This document shows positions 44,932-55,175 of a stretch of DNA of 64,000 bases, one piece after another; position 1 is the stretch's first letter; every line of letters begins with the position of its first letter. The stretch is taken from assembly GCF_026017845.1 (NCBI RefSeq), contig NZ_CP100416.1, positions 2,097,236-2,161,235 of the forward strand, read 5' to 3'. The DNA is from Amycolatopsis mediterranei. Its GTDB lineage: Bacteria > Actinomycetota > Actinomycetes > Mycobacteriales > Pseudonocardiaceae. Both the position numbers and the translations under genes were made by a program. Below the pieces are notes generated by a model. That model searched no databases, was not told the DNA's origin, and saw nothing but the letters and a program-made list of their open reading frames with translations.

Positions 44932-45076
44932 CCCCATCCGGAGGGGTTTAGTGGAGCCTTTCGTGTGACGCAACCCACTTGGTGAAGTCTTGCCCCAATC
45001 GGGACCGAGGTTGTGATGAATTGCCTGTGCGGGGCGGGGTCCGGCGCGCGGGGAGCGCGGATGAAAGGATGGGCCC

Positions 45077-46366
45077 GTGTCGAGCACCTGGTTCCTGTTC
45101 GTAGTCGTCGCCGTCGTCGTCCTGGTCGCCCTGCTGGTGACCGGCCTGTTGATCGCACGCAGGCGGCGGATCAGCCTGGACGCCCAGCGCGAGGTCGAGG
45201 CGAAACCGAAGGGCGGTTCGTACGCCGCGAGCGGGGGCATCGCCCTCGCGCCCGGTGGCACCGCCGAGGCTCCCGAAGCCGAGCACCCGGTCGAGGACCG
45301 GCCGGAGGTCGATGGCCAGCCCGCGGTGGGCGACGACGCGGCGGTGCCGCGGGACTCGGCGCAGCGCACGGTCCGCGACGTCAAGCTGCCGGAGGCCGAG
45401 GTCGTCGAACCCGCGCCGGTCGCCGAGGCGATCGAACCGGCGGCCGGCCGCATGGAGCGGCTGCGCGGCCGCCTGACGAAGTCGCGCTCGATGTTCGGGA
45501 CGAGCCTGCTGGGCCTGCTCGGCGCCGGCGACCTCGACGAGGACTCCTGGCAGGACGTCGAGGACACGCTGCTGATGGCCGACCTCGGTGCGGCCACCAC
45601 GAACCAGATCGTCGAGCGCCTGCGCGACGAGCTGTCCCGGCGTGCGGTGCGGTCGTCGGCCGAGGCGCGCGAGGTGCTGCACGAGGTGCTGACGGCCCAG
45701 CTGTCCACCGACGGCCACCGCGCGGTGCGGGCGCTGCCGCACACCGTCGACGGCAAGAAGCAGCCCGCGGTGGTGCTGGTGGCGGGGGTCAACGGCACCG
45801 GCAAGACGACGACCACGGGCAAGCTCGCCCGCGTCCTGGTGGCGCAGGGCGGAACGGTGCTGCTGGGCGCGGCGGACACGTTCCGCGCGGCGGCGGCCGA
45901 CCAGCTGCAGACGTGGGCCGAGCGCGTGGGCGCGGAGGTCGTCCGCGGCAAGGAGGGCGCGGACCCGGCGGCGGTGGCGTTCGACGCGGTCAAGCGCGGC
46001 GTGGACACGGGCGTGGACGCGGTCCTGGTCGACACGGCGGGCCGGCTGCACACGAAGACGGGCCTGATGGACGAGCTGGGCAAGGTCAAGCGCGTCGTGG
46101 AGAAGCAGGCGAAGGTCGACGAAGTGCTGCTGGTGCTGGACGCGACCACGGGCCAGAACGGGCTCATGCAGGCCCGGGTGTTCGCCGAGGTCATCGACGT
46201 CACGGGCATCGTACTGACGAAGCTCGACGGCACGGCGAAGGGCGGCATCGTGTTCCAGGTCCAGAAGGAGCTGGGCGTGCCGGTGAAGCTGGTCGGGCTC
46301 GGCGAGGGCCCGGACGACCTGGCGCCGTTCGAGCCGGGCGCGTTCGTGGACGCACTGCTCGGCTAG
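45077..46366 (+). CDS. ftsY: FtsY, SRP receptor GTPase
   Basis: Signal recognition particle receptor (429 aa). It has an N-terminal membrane helix (LFVVVAVVVLVALLVTGLLIARRRR), an acidic Ala/Glu/Pro-rich A domain to about residue 130, then the NG GTPase: G1 GVNGTGKTTTTGKLA near residue 236, DTFRAAAADQL, G3 DTAGR, and G4 TKLDGTAKGG. A membrane-anchored N-terminus is usual for actinobacterial FtsY. Its TAG stop overlaps the stop of the convergent gene through a CTAG palindrome. Confidence 0.96.
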   Translation: MSSTWFLFVVVAVVVLVALLVTGLLIARRRRISLDAQREVEAKPKGGSYAASGGIALAPGGTAEAPEAEHPVEDRPEVDGQPAVGDDAAVPRDSAQRTVRDVKLPEAEVVEPAPVAEAIEPAAGRMERLRGRLTKSRSMFGTSLLGLLGAGDLDEDSWQDVEDTLLMADLGAATTNQIVERLRDELSRRAVRSSAEAREVLHEVLTAQLSTDGHRAVRALPHTVDGKKQPAVVLVAGVNGTGKTTTTGKLARVLVAQGGTVLLGAADTFRAAAADQLQTWAERVGAEVVRGKEGADPAAVAFDAVKRGVDTGVDAVLVDTAGRLHTKTGLMDELGKVKRVVEKQAKVDEVLLVLDATTGQNGLMQARVFAEVIDVTGIVLTKLDGTAKGGIVFQVQKELGVPVKLVGLGEGPDDLAPFEPGAFVDALLG

Positions 46367-46836
46367 ATCCGGAACAGCGGCGTCCCGTCGGGTCGCCGCA
46401 GGCCCAGCTGCAGCATCACCGGCGCCGTCGGCCGTCCCGCCGGGATGAGGCACGGGGACGTTCCGTGGGCCGCCACCGTGAGCCGGGACCAGCCGATGCC
46501 CTGGAGGGTGCGCCGGGCGGGATCCACCACCATCGCCGCGCCGAAGTAGCGGCCGCCCGGGACGGCGATGCGGGCCGTGTGGCCCAGCACCAGCGAGAAC
46601 GCCGTGCCCGTCCGGCTGCCGTCCTCCTGCAGCGTCAGGATCACCGGCGTCCGCACCTTCGCGGCGGTGTGGTGGCGAACCGTGATTTCGACCGTTCCCG
46701 GCGCGGTCTTCGCCGGACGCGGCCACGTGGGTGGTTGCGGCGAGCCGTCGAGCGCGCGGTCCACGAGCCGGTCCAGCAGGTTCGAAGCGGCGCCCTGAGC
46801 GAACCAGGTCAGTGCGCCGCCGGTGTACGGGTCCAT
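46363..46836 (-). CDS. Uncharacterised protein
   Basis: 157-aa protein from ATG 46836, which has GGAGGG 4 bases upstream; a longer frame to 46950 lacks this. No signal peptide or membrane helix. After a ~45-residue helical/Pro-rich head, the body is strand-rich (TVEITVRHHTAAKVRTPVILTL, GTAFSLVLGHTARIAVPGGRYF, RLTVAAHGTS), suggesting a beta-sandwich. I do not recognise a family. The stop overlaps the ftsY stop by two bases. Confidence 0.6.
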   Translation of the reverse strand: MDPYTGGALTWFAQGAASNLLDRLVDRALDGSPQPPTWPRPAKTAPGTVEITVRHHTAAKVRTPVILTLQEDGSRTGTAFSLVLGHTARIAVPGGRYFGAAMVVDPARRTLQGIGWSRLTVAAHGTSPCLIPAGRPTAPVMLQLGLRRPDGTPLFRI

Positions 46837-46972
46837 GCGGCCCTCCGGCGATATTCGGATGACGGGCGGCGGCGCGCCGGCGCAGAATCCGGGCATGCCC
46901 GGTTGACGCACGCGTGCCCCTCCTCGTGGAAGACGCCCTGAAGCCGTCATTCGCTACGAGAGAGGACCCATC

Positions 46973-47473
46973 ATGACCGCCATTCACGGCGATCGGGTGC
47001 GGCTGCGCCCGATCGGCCCAGCGGATCGCGCCCGGCTGCACGAAGTCCTGGCCACCCCGGAGGTCGCCCGCTGGTGGGGCGACCCGGATCGCGAGGTCGA
47101 AGGCCTGTACGAGGTCGAAGAGGGCTACACCGTCTATGTGATCGAACTCGACGGTGAAGTCGTCGGCCTGATCCAAAGCTGCGAGGAGCTGGACCCGCAG
47201 TACCGCCACGCGGGCATCGACATCTCGGTGCACCCGGCCTTCCACGGCCGCGGCGTCGGCACGGACGCGATCCGCACCCTGGCTGCGCACCTGTTCGCGG
47301 CGGGCCACCACCGGTTGACGATCGACCCGGCGGCGTCGAACGAGACGGCGATCCGGGTGTACACGAAGGTGGGTTTCCGCCCGGTCGGAGTGCTGCGCGA
47401 TTACGAACGCGGTCCGGACGGCACTTGGCACGACGGGTTGCTGATGGACCTGCTGGCGGGCGAGTTGAGCTGA
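46973..47473 (+). CDS. GNAT acetyltransferase, AAC(6')-like
   Basis: 166-aa GCN5-related N-acetyltransferase. N-terminal RVRLRPIGPADRARLHEVLATPEVARWWG. The acetyl-CoA pyrophosphate loop motif A is HPAFHGRGVGTDAIRTLA, then RLTIDPAASNETAIRVYTKVGFRPVGVLRDYE. The last motif and overall pattern resemble the aminoglycoside 6'-N-acetyltransferase branch, but chromosomal members often have other substrates. No adjacent resistance genes are present. Confidence 0.85.
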   Translation: MTAIHGDRVRLRPIGPADRARLHEVLATPEVARWWGDPDREVEGLYEVEEGYTVYVIELDGEVVGLIQSCEELDPQYRHAGIDISVHPAFHGRGVGTDAIRTLAAHLFAAGHHRLTIDPAASNETAIRVYTKVGFRPVGVLRDYERGPDGTWHDGLLMDLLAGELS

Positions 47474-47483
47474 GCGGCCCCGG

Positions 47484-48257
47484 TCAGACCGTGACCGCCT
47501 GGGAGAGGCTGGCTCCCAGGGCATCCGCCACCCGCTGCACCGCCGGGGCGATGTGCGCCACCGCCTCGGCGGTCAGCCGCCCGGACGGCCCCGACACCGA
47601 CACCGCCGCCGGAACCGGCGCGCCCGGCACCGCCACCGCGACACACCGCACGCCCAGCTCCTGCTCGGCCTCGTCCAGCGCATACCCCTGCGAAGCGATC
47701 CGGGACAGCTCCACCGCCAGCGCGTCCGGGTCGGTGAACGTGTGCTCCGTGTACGCGGGCATCCCGGTCCGCTCCAGCAAGGACCGCACCTCGGAAGCGG
47801 GCAGGTGCGCCAGCATCGCCTTGCCCACTCCCGTCCCGTGCGGCAGCAACCGCCGCCCGACCTCGGTGAACATGCGCATCGAATGCTTCGACGGCACCTG
47901 GGCCACGTACACGACTTCGTCGCGCTCCAGGACGGCCAGGTTCGCCGTCTCGCCGACCTCCTCCACCAGCTCCGCCAGCAGCGGGCGCGCCCACGCGCCG
48001 AACTGCATGCTCGCGTTCTCGCCCAGCCGGATCAGCCGCGCGCCCAGCGCGTAGCGGCGGTTCGTGTTCTGGCGGACGTACCCCAGGTCGACCAGGGTGC
48101 GGATCAGCCGGTGGATCGTCGGCATCGGCAGCCCGGACAGCGTCGCCAGCTCGGACAGGCTGGCCTCCCCGCCGGTGTCCGCGAGGTGTTCCAGCAGCTC
48201 GAAGGCACGCTGCAGGGACTGGACGCCGCCGTCGCGACCGTTCTTCTCCGCCGGCAC
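47484..48257 (-). CDS. IclR-family regulator
   Basis: 257-aa regulator with an N-terminal winged helix (SLSELATLSGLPMPTIHRLIRTLVDLGYV) and the IclR effector domain (LLPHGTGVGKAMLAHLP, GYALDEAEQELGVRCVAVAVPG). It is divergent from malate synthase, with a TTCCGC-N3-GCAGAA site between them. By analogy with IclR and AllR, which respond to glyoxylate, it probably controls aceB and the downstream aldolase gene. Confidence 0.9.
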   Translation of the reverse strand: MPAEKNGRDGGVQSLQRAFELLEHLADTGGEASLSELATLSGLPMPTIHRLIRTLVDLGYVRQNTNRRYALGARLIRLGENASMQFGAWARPLLAELVEEVGETANLAVLERDEVVYVAQVPSKHSMRMFTEVGRRLLPHGTGVGKAMLAHLPASEVRSLLERTGMPAYTEHTFTDPDALAVELSRIASQGYALDEAEQELGVRCVAVAVPGAPVPAAVSVSGPSGRLTAEAVAHIAPAVQRVADALGASLSQAVTV

Positions 48258-48285
48258 GGTGGCCCTCCTTACGTCGGCGTTGAGC

Positions 48286-48300
48286 TTCCGCTATGCAGAA
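48286..48300. promoter_or_regulatory. IclR-type operator candidate before aceB
   Basis: TTCCGC-TAT-GCAGAA: a 6-3-6 inverted repeat with one mismatch, in the 112-base gap between the IclR gene and aceB. Confidence 0.6.
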
Positions 48301-48369
48301 ACTATAGTCCGGCTGGTAGAAAACCGTAGGGCCGTTATCCAAAGATCCGAACCCTCGAGGTGTTTCCCC

Positions 48370-49946
<1,577 letters not shown>

Positions 49947-49947
<1 letters not shown>

Positions 49948-51134
49948 TGCGGCTGCCCGAGGACGTCTACGACGCCGCCGACGCGCGCCTGGCTGCGGCC
50001 GACGCGCGCGTCGCGGCGGCGTACCCGGGCGAGCGGCCGGGACGGCAGCCCGTGCACACGGTCTACGTCCCGGCGTCGCGGTACAAGACCCGCCTGGTGG
50101 CCGACTGGGGCAAGCAGGCGATGCGGGTCTTCATCGAGCACGGTGACTTCCTCGGCGCCGACGCGGACGTCTACGAACGCGTCCGCGCGAAGCTGCTGAC
50201 CGAGCCGATCGAGGACCTGCGGATCGACTTCGAGGACGGCTACGGCCGCGTGCCGGACGACGTCGAGGACGCCGCCGCCCGTGCGGCCGGGCAGACCTTG
50301 GCGACGACCGGCGGCACGCCGTTCTGCGGCATCCGCTTCAAGAGCTTCGAAGCGGCGACGCGCCGGCGCGGCATCCGCACCCTGGACCTGTTCCTGGGTT
50401 CGTTGCTGGAGAACGGGCCGCTGCCGCCCGGGTTCGTCGTCACGCTGCCGAAGGTGACGGCCGTCGAGCAGGTCGCGGTGGCCGCGGAAGTCCTCGCCCG
50501 ATTGGAAACCGCGTACGGGCTCACCGACGGCACGCTGCGCTTCGAGGTGCAGATCGAGACGTCCCAGTCCATTGTGGACCTCGACGGCACGCTGTCGGTG
50601 GCGCGGATCGTGCAAGCCGCGGCGGGCCGCTGTTCGGGGTTGCACTACGGGACCTACGACTACAGCGCCGGCCTCGGCATCGCGGCGGCGTACCAGAGCA
50701 TGGAGCACCCGGCGGCTGACCTGGCGAAGGGCCTGATGCAGGTCGCGGCGGCGGGCACCGGTGTCCGCCTCTCGGACGGCTCGACGAACAAGCTCCCGAT
50801 CGGCGACGCGCTGCCGTCGGCGTGGGCCGAGCACCTGCGGCTCGTGCGAAGGTCCCTGGAACGCGGCTTCTACCAGGGCTGGGACCTGCATCCGCACCAG
50901 CTGCCGACCCGCTTCGCGGCGACGTACACGTTCTACCGTGCGGGATTCCCGGAGGCGGTGGAGCGGTTGCGCGCGTACGCGGAGAAGACGTCCGGGGGAG
51001 TGCTGGACGAGCCGGCGACGGCACAGGCGCTGGCGGTGTACCTGCTGCGGGGCTTGGACTGCGGTGCGCTCGACGAAGGTGAGCTGCCGTTCGGGCGTCC
51101 TGAGCTGGAGAAGTACGCCCTGCGGCTCGCGTGA
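49947..51134 (+). CDS. Citrate-lyase/HpcH-like aldolase (DUF6986 type)
   Basis: 395-aa TIM-barrel protein related to the HpcH/HpaI and citrate-lyase beta families. Barrel motifs include DLRIDFEDGYGRVPDD (metal/acid residues), CGIRFKSFEAATRRRG, FEVQIETSQSIVDLDG and HYGTYDYSAGLGI. The GTG start shares the G of the aceB stop codon, so translation is coupled. It lies immediately after aceB, so it probably makes or cleaves a C4-C5 acid connected with glyoxylate. No specific reaction can be named. Confidence 0.82.
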
Positions 51135-51192
51135 GCAGTGGCTGAGCGGACGCCCGAAGCAGGAGCGTCCACTCGGCCACTGCTCACGGTCG

Positions 51193-51534
51193 CTACGACG
51201 GCAACCGGCCGGGGTGTTCCGGTCGGTGCGCGATCACCGCGACCGTGGTCAGCAAGGCGAGCTGACCGGCGATCGTCCCGGCTGTCGCCCACGTCGGAAG
51301 ACCGGCCGAAGCCGCCTTCAACGTCAGCGCCGGCCCGAGGACCGCGCCGAGCACGACCAGCACGTCCAGGACCGTGGTGAGCAGCCGGCGGGTCTGGCTC
51401 GATGGCACCGCCATTTCCGCCTTCACCTCCGATGTCTCGATCCGGACGTGGGCGAACCGGGTCGGGGTGTCGTCCCGGTCCGGTTCCCTTTCGCGAGGTA
51501 CGGACGGATCCGCACGCTCGATTTCGGCACCCAT
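51193..51534 (-). CDS. Small membrane protein with acidic head
   Basis: 113 residues from ATG 51534. The first ~50 are charged and acidic (VPREREPDRDDTPTRFAHVRIE). Two hydrophobic helices follow (LLTTVLDVLVVLGAVLGPAL and WATAGTIAGQLALLTTVAVIA), with a short basic tail. The longer frame to 51765 is not supported by a ribosome site. No family recognised. Confidence 0.6.
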   Translation of the reverse strand: MGAEIERADPSVPREREPDRDDTPTRFAHVRIETSEVKAEMAVPSSQTRRLLTTVLDVLVVLGAVLGPALTLKAASAGLPTWATAGTIAGQLALLTTVAVIAHRPEHPGRLPS

Positions 51535-51835
51535 GCTCGTGCCCGTTCCTTCCTGGCCCGGCCGGTGCCCGGAGGCTCGCCCGGTGACCACTTTCGGGAC
51601 CTCGGCGCGAGCCGCGGTCGACAACCGGACGGCTGTCCAGCCCCCAAATGGACTTGCCACACCGGTTCTCCTGCCGCCAGGAAGCGTGGTCCGGCTTCCC
51701 GATTGCTCGGCCCGTTCGCATGAAGACGGGTTCGCGTCAGGTGCCTTCGACTGTAGAGCGCGCACCGAGCGGATGCAACACTGATTCGCTGCAAAAAAGG
51801 TGTGCTTTTGGTGGCGCTGCTGTCATTATGGGGTG
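51535..51835. other. Intergenic region between small genes
   Basis: 301 bases with no supported gene. GGAAGGA on the minus strand is about 12 bases before the left gene. On the right, TCATTAT at 51823-51829 is a reasonable -10 element for a near-leaderless transcript of the RHH-like gene. Nothing else is seen. Confidence 0.5.
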
Positions 51836-52057
51836 GTGAGTGAAGACAATCCGGTGGGTCGGGTCAACGTCGCGTTGATCGGCGAAGCGGTCGATGCGCT
51901 GGCGAAGCTCCAGGAACGCACCGGTCTCAAGAAGGTCGACCTCGTCAACCGGGCGTTGCTGGTGTACGAGTTCGTCGACGCCGAACTCAAGGCGGGCAAG
52001 CAGGTCCTGGTGCGCGACCAGGACGGCCGGGACCAGCTGGTGAAGATCTTCCTGTAG
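51836..52057 (+). CDS. Small ribbon-helix-helix-like protein
   Basis: 73-residue protein. The segment RVNVALIGEAVDALAKLQERTGLKKVDLVNRALLVYEFVDAEL has the strand-helix-helix spacing of Arc/MetJ-type DNA-binding proteins, then a short strand-rich tail ending in LVKIFL. Two adjacent GTG codons (51833, 51836) could start it. No partner toxin gene flanks it. Its stop directly abuts the stop of the convergent DUF2786 gene with no spacer. Confidence 0.68.
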   Translation: MSEDNPVGRVNVALIGEAVDALAKLQERTGLKKVDLVNRALLVYEFVDAELKAGKQVLVRDQDGRDQLVKIFL

Positions 52058-53212
52058 TCACTCACCAAGCCGGGCGCGGTCGGCGGCCGCGCGGCCCGCG
52101 CCCCAGCCTTCGTGGCTGCGCACGGTCACCGATTTGTTCACCACTTCGGGGAAGAGCGTGGTGAAGGCCGCGGCCACGTTCTTCTCGTGCGAAGCCAGCA
52201 CCGGCAGCAGCTCCGGCTCCTGGGCGATCGTCGCTTCCGCCGCCCGTTCGAGCCGCTCGCCGATCCGGGTGGCGTAGGAGACCAGGAACGACTTCCGGAA
52301 CGGCCGCGACCGGCCGGCGGGGTCGGCGATCATCGCCCGCGTCGCCTGGACCAGCAGGGACGTCGTCAGCAGCGCGACCGAGTCCAGGTCGTCCTCGTCG
52401 CCGACGACGGTGACGAACTCCCAGCGCGGGTCGAAGACCGCGTGGCAGCGGTTGGCCGTCGCGACCACGTGGACCAGCAAGGACTTCGCGTCGGTGTACG
52501 GCGTGTCGAGCCAGATCCGGCGGGCCGCGGGCCGATCGGGTGCCGCCTCGGCGCTCTCGACCAGCACGCGGTCGAGGGCGTGGCGGGTCATCAGCTCCTG
52601 CGCCTTCGCCGAAAGCGCCTCGGCTTCCTCCGGGAACGAGCTCGACTCCGCCTTGGCGAGCAGCGCACGGACCCGGCTCAGCTTCTTCTCGTCGACGTGC
52701 TGCCGGACCGGACGCTCCAGCGGGGTCCCCGGCGCGGGCAGAACCACGGTCACCGGCGGCAGCGTCTTCAGCAGGCTGAAGGCTTCGACGACCGCGGCCA
52801 CCGCTTCGGACGGCGTGAGGATGTGCTTCGCCGCCCATTGCGGCAGGTGCGGCTCGGTCTCCGTCCACCAGCGGACGGCGCCTGCCGCCTCGAGCTGCTC
52901 CCGCCACCCCGGGTGCACGGTGGTGAACTGCCCGGCGTAGGCGGCGAGCGTGTCGAGCAGGTACGAGCCGGCGAACTCGTCGAGGCGCCGCCGGGCCGCC
53001 TGGTGGAGGTCCTCGGGCAGCCAGCCACCCCGGCACGCCCGGCCGATCAGCTGCTGCCCGGTCCGGTGCGCGGCTTCGGCGAGTTCGGCAGGCAGGGTGA
53101 AATCCGGCGCCAGCCGGTCGGCGTCACCCGGTGCGGCGGCGAGCAGCGCGGCGCCGAATTCTTCGACCGTCGCCGGCGGCGGGCCGACGCGAACCTGCTT
53201 CCGCTTGCCCAC
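52058..53212 (-). CDS. DUF2786-domain protein
   Basis: 384-aa cytosolic protein of unknown function. The DUF2786 motif is at about residues 178-217 (KKLSRVRALLAKAESSSFPEEAEALSAKAQELMTRHAL). It is followed by the companion domain usually found with it (LVHVVATANRCHAVFDPRWEFVTVVGDEDDLDSVALLTTSLL). The N-terminal 170 residues are helical with no recognised domain. Family members are scattered in actinobacteria and some phages. It is divergent from dctA with a long-spaced inverted repeat between them. Confidence 0.8.
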   Translation of the reverse strand: MGKRKQVRVGPPPATVEEFGAALLAAAPGDADRLAPDFTLPAELAEAAHRTGQQLIGRACRGGWLPEDLHQAARRRLDEFAGSYLLDTLAAYAGQFTTVHPGWREQLEAAGAVRWWTETEPHLPQWAAKHILTPSEAVAAVVEAFSLLKTLPPVTVVLPAPGTPLERPVRQHVDEKKLSRVRALLAKAESSSFPEEAEALSAKAQELMTRHALDRVLVESAEAAPDRPAARRIWLDTPYTDAKSLLVHVVATANRCHAVFDPRWEFVTVVGDEDDLDSVALLTTSLLVQATRAMIADPAGRSRPFRKSFLVSYATRIGERLERAAEATIAQEPELLPVLASHEKNVAAAFTTLFPEVVNKSVTVRSHEGWGAGRAAADRARLGE

Positions 53213-53225
53213 TTGACCAGTCTGC

Positions 53226-53262
53226 CGCAGTGACTTTTCCGGGCGTCGGGTACGTCACTGCG
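53226..53262. promoter_or_regulatory. 9-bp inverted repeat between DUF2786 gene and dctA
   Basis: CGCAGTGAC (53226-53234) and GTCACTGCG (53254-53262) are perfect complements separated by 19 bases. It could be two facing half-sites of a regulator serving either promoter. Confidence 0.45.
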
Positions 53263-53304
53263 AGCGTTAACACCGCTGGAACATCCGATGCCTAGGGTCC
53301 GGCC

Positions 53305-54585
53305 ATGGCGGAGAACAAGAAGCGCTGGTGGACGTCGGTGTTCCTGCAGCTGCTCGTGGCGGTGGTCGCGGGCGTGCTGGTCGGACACCTCTGGCCGGTG
53401 CTCGGCGCCCAGCTCAAACCGGTTGGGGATGGCTTCATCCGGCTGATCAAGATGATCATCGCGCCACTCATCTTCTGCGTCGTGGTGACCGGGATCGCGG
53501 CCGTCGGCGACATCAAAGCGGTCGGACGAATCGGACTCAAGGCCATCGTCTACTTCGAGGTCGTCACGACGTTCGCGTTGCTCTTCGGCCTGCTCGTGGC
53601 GAACGTCTTCCGGCCCGGTGCCGGGCTGGACATCAACCCGGCGACGCTCGACCCGCACGCCGTCACCGCCCAGACCAAGGGCGGGCAGCTGCCGTCGGCC
53701 GGGGATTTCCTGCTGCACACCATCCCCGACAGCGTGGTGAACGCGTTCGCGCAGAACCAGCTGCTGCAGGTGCTGGTGTTCGCAGTGTTCTTCGGGGTGG
53801 CGCTCGCCGCGATCGGGCGGGAGCGGGCGCCGCTGGTGCTGGATTTCGTGGACCAGGTGCAGCAGGTCATCTTCAAGGTGATGGGCTGGATCATGCGGGT
53901 CGCGCCGCTGGGCGCGTTCGGCGCGATGGCGTTCATCATCGGCCAATACGGTCTGTCCACTTTGGGCACCTACGCCAAGTTGATCGCCGCGTGCTACGGC
54001 GCGGCCGTGCTCTTCACGCTCGTGCTCGCCGCGATCTCCCGGTTCTACGCCGGGGTTTCGGTCTGGAAGTTCCTGCGCTACGCGCGCGAAGAGTTCCTGC
54101 TCGCGCTGGGCACGGCCTCGACGGAGTCGGTGATGCCGCGGATCATGGCCAAGCTCACCGACGCGGGCTGCTCCCGCGCGGCGACGGGCCTGGTCGTCCC
54201 GACCGGGTATTCGTTCAACCTCGACGGCGCGACCATCTACCTGTCGATCTGCACGGTGTTCCTGGCCCAGGCGTTCGGCGTGGAGATGACGCTCGGCCAG
54301 CAGCTGCTGGCGGTGCTGATCCTGATGCTGACGTCGAAGGGCATGGCGGGCGTCCCGGGCTCGAGCTTCCTGGCTCTGTCGGCGACGGCCGCGGCGATCG
54401 GCGCGTTCCCGGTGGCGGGCGTGGCCCTGCTGCTGGGCGCGGACCGCCTGATGGACTCGATGCGCGTGTTCGTCAACCTGCTCGGCAACTGCGTGGCGAC
54501 GTTCGTGGTGGCGAAGTCCGAAGGTCAGCTGGACCGCGCCCGGCTGCGGGAGACGCTGGAGGGAGCGACGCCGGTCCCGGCTTAG
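53305..54585 (+). CDS. dctA: DctA-type dicarboxylate:cation symporter
   Basis: C4-dicarboxylate/proton (or sodium) symporter of the DAACS family (426 aa). Hallmarks: FIRLIKMIIAPLIFCVVVTGI, the hairpin-loop region LALGTASTESVMPRIM, the substrate-site motif PTGYSFNLDGATIY, and MLTSKGMAGVPGSSFLAL. It has eight membrane helices plus two re-entrant loops in the family fold. It would import succinate, fumarate or malate. It is convergent with a MarR gene, with overlapping stop codons. Confidence 0.93.
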   Translation: MAENKKRWWTSVFLQLLVAVVAGVLVGHLWPVLGAQLKPVGDGFIRLIKMIIAPLIFCVVVTGIAAVGDIKAVGRIGLKAIVYFEVVTTFALLFGLLVANVFRPGAGLDINPATLDPHAVTAQTKGGQLPSAGDFLLHTIPDSVVNAFAQNQLLQVLVFAVFFGVALAAIGRERAPLVLDFVDQVQQVIFKVMGWIMRVAPLGAFGAMAFIIGQYGLSTLGTYAKLIAACYGAAVLFTLVLAAISRFYAGVSVWKFLRYAREEFLLALGTASTESVMPRIMAKLTDAGCSRAATGLVVPTGYSFNLDGATIYLSICTVFLAQAFGVEMTLGQQLLAVLILMLTSKGMAGVPGSSFLALSATAAAIGAFPVAGVALLLGADRLMDSMRVFVNLLGNCVATFVVAKSEGQLDRARLRETLEGATPVPA

Positions 54586-54595
54586 CGCAGCCGGG
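54576..54595. terminator. Hairpin over the overlapping dctA/marR stops
   Basis: CCCGGCT and AGCCGGG around loop TAGCGC. The dctA stop (54583-54585) and the opposing TAA (54582-54584) both fall in the loop and stem base. Confidence 0.65.
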
Positions 54596-55070
54596 GGAGG
54601 GCGTTCCGGGCGAAGTGGCTCAACGTCCGCAGGTCGTCGGCGAACCGCTCGCGGTGGTCCTCGGGCAGCGGGCCGAAGAAGAACTGCTCGATGTTCTCGA
54701 CGTGCAGGCGGCTGGCCCGCACGGTGGTCTCCTCGCCGAGCGCGGTCAGCCGGACGAGCTGGACGCGCCGGTCGCTGGGGGAAGCGGTGCGGGTCACCAG
54801 CCCGATCGCGACCATCCGGTCGACCAGCCGGGTCGCGCCGCCGGTGGTGAGCACCTGTTCCTGCGCGATCGAGCGCATGGTCAGCCCGTCCTCACCGGTG
54901 CGGCCCACGAGCAGCAGGACCTCGTACATCAGGTGCGTGATCCCGCATTCGCGCTCCAGCGCCCGCCCGAGCAGGTACCCGAGCCGGTGCGCCGCGCCTT
55001 GCAGCTGCCCGAAGGCCAGCACGCGGGCGTCATCCGCGGCCTGCCGGGCCGAACCGATGTCGGGATCCAC
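54582..55070 (-). CDS. MarR-family regulator
   Basis: Winged-helix regulator (162 aa from GTG 55070, which has AAGGA upstream; GTG 55100 is an alternative). Core: YEVLLLVGRTGEDGLTMRSIAQEQVLTTGGATRLVDRMVAIGLVTRTASPSDRRVQLVRLTALGEE, containing the recognition helix and the DRR wing. C-terminal dimerisation helices follow. The target is unknown, as no divergent partner gene exists within the usual distance. Confidence 0.87.
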   Translation of the reverse strand: MDPDIGSARQAADDARVLAFGQLQGAAHRLGYLLGRALERECGITHLMYEVLLLVGRTGEDGLTMRSIAQEQVLTTGGATRLVDRMVAIGLVTRTASPSDRRVQLVRLTALGEETTVRASRLHVENIEQFFFGPLPEDHRERFADDLRTLSHFARNALPRLR

Positions 55071-55175
55071 GCCCTCATCCTTCCCCCAGACCCCGGCCAC
55101 GCAACGTGAGACGGCGGCCGATGGGGTGTGAGGCGCGCACCCTGCGCCGAGCGGGCGAGCGGCGGGTGCGTGGCG

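Noticed and set aside
46837..46950. N-terminal extension of the uncharacterised protein next to ftsY
   Set aside because: ATG 46836 has a strong ribosome site, while the extension has none and is Arg/Pro-rich.
46973..47473. Acquired aminoglycoside-resistance gene
   Set aside because: It only resembles the AAC(6') branch. Codon use matches the surroundings and no mobile element is nearby.
51535..51765. Upstream extension of the small acidic-head membrane protein
   Set aside because: Composition changes sharply and no ribosome site supports the longer form.
51836..52057. Antitoxin of a toxin-antitoxin pair
   Set aside because: The ribbon-helix-helix-like fold fits, but no small toxin gene adjoins it; the neighbours are a DUF2786 protein and a membrane protein.
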